Positions 5,082-5,227 of a stretch of DNA of 5,227 nt are shown piece after piece; positions within the stretch are counted from its first letter, which is position 1, and each line of letters starts with the position of its first letter. The DNA comes from Bacillota bacterium (GTDB taxonomy: Bacteria > Bacillota_B > Desulfitobacteriia > Desulfitobacteriales > Desulfitobacteriaceae). The position numbers and the translations under genes were made by a program. The notes below the pieces were generated by a model. The model saw only the letters and a list, made by a program, of their open reading frames with translations. It was not told the origin of the DNA and searched no databases. The DNA is taken from positions 1 through 5,227 of the forward strand of contig JAJYAS010000301.1 in assembly GCA_021779415.1 (NCBI GenBank). Direction: 5' to 3'.

Positions 5082-5182
5082 GAGATTCATGATGTTCTGT
5101 TCACTACTAATCTAAGTGCTCTTTTTTAAGCCGCTGATTTTCATCACTGGCTTTTTCTCTGTCTACGAACATCATAAATCTC
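5082..5182. repeat. 16-nt inverted repeat beside the right end of E2
   Basis: GAGATTCATGATGTTC (5082-5097) and GAACATCATAAATCTC (5167-5182) are reverse complements at 15 of 16 positions. They enclose 69 nt that hold a second, terminator-like hairpin. No coding frame is seen. The unit could be a structured terminator region, the remains of a small inverted-repeat element, or an untranslated RNA. Confidence 0.65.
5128..5157 (+). terminator. Terminator-like hairpin in right flank
   Basis: AAGCCGCTGAT (5128-5138), loop TTTC, ATCACTGGCTT (5143-5153), then TTTCT. The stem has one C-C mismatch and one G-T pair, and the T run follows directly on the plus strand. It fits an intrinsic terminator for rightward transcription and could end transcripts leaving E2. 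Confidence 0.6.
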
Positions 5183-5227
5183 TAGTTAATTATACAAGGT
5201 TTTCTAAGAAACGAGACTCCTCATTTG

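Noticed and set aside
493..5085. Target duplication or the IS91 target tetranucleotides GTTC/CTTG at the element ends
   Set aside because: No direct repeat flanks E1, E2 or the pair, and neither tetranucleotide abuts the inferred right ends. The end positions or the target rule may differ for this group.
5190..5227. End of a minus-strand gene (12 codons then TAA)
   Set aside because: It is too short to support. Other frames are equally open at the edge, and the T run of the nearby hairpin faces the plus strand.

Overview
The window is almost entirely two different but related insertion sequences of the IS91 type, lying head to tail and end to end, with short flanks of host or accessory DNA. 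Each element carries two genes in the same order and orientation: a tyrosine recombinase (integrase) followed by an IS91-type HUH transposase, with the two reading frames touching or overlapping. A tyrosine-recombinase gene upstream of the transposase is a known variant of the IS91 family. The A+T-rich flanks, AGGAG/GGAAAGG ribosome binding sites and the protein style suggest a low-G+C Firmicute, plausibly an anaerobic clostridial lineage. No host marker gene is visible, so this is only a guess.

Layout. At 1-316 on the minus strand is the N-terminal part of an ATPase with a clear Walker A motif, cut by the left edge of the window. Next comes about 180 nt of A+T-rich non-coding DNA. Element 1 (E1) runs from about 497 to 2813. 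It has 17-bp imperfect inverted ends, a hairpin at its left end, an integrase gene broken by one missing base and one amber codon (624-1486), and an intact transposase (1479-2645). Element 2 (E2) runs from about 2814 to 5080. It has 15-bp perfect inverted ends, a terminator-like hairpin, an intact integrase (2920-3774) and an intact transposase (3776-4876). The last 147 nt hold a 16-nt inverted repeat around a terminator-like hairpin, directly beside the right end of E2.

How it works together. In E2 both enzymes look functional. The transposase should nick and join single-stranded DNA at the element ends, as known for HUH enzymes of this family. The integrase presumably acts on the double-stranded ends or on a circular form, which is inference. 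In E1 only the transposase is intact.

The most interesting signals are non-coding. First, each element has its own matched pair of inverted ends, and the E1/E2 junction places two such ends in inverted orientation around 8 bp, the shape of a tyrosine-recombinase core site. Second, each integrase start region lies in a strong RNA hairpin that hides the ribosome binding site (E1) or the ribosome binding site and start codon (E2). The two hairpins have different sequences but equivalent positions, and E2 has a terminator in front of its hairpin. Third, two short motifs downstream of the transposases are conserved in both elements at similar distances from the right end, and may be part of the transposase's origin site.
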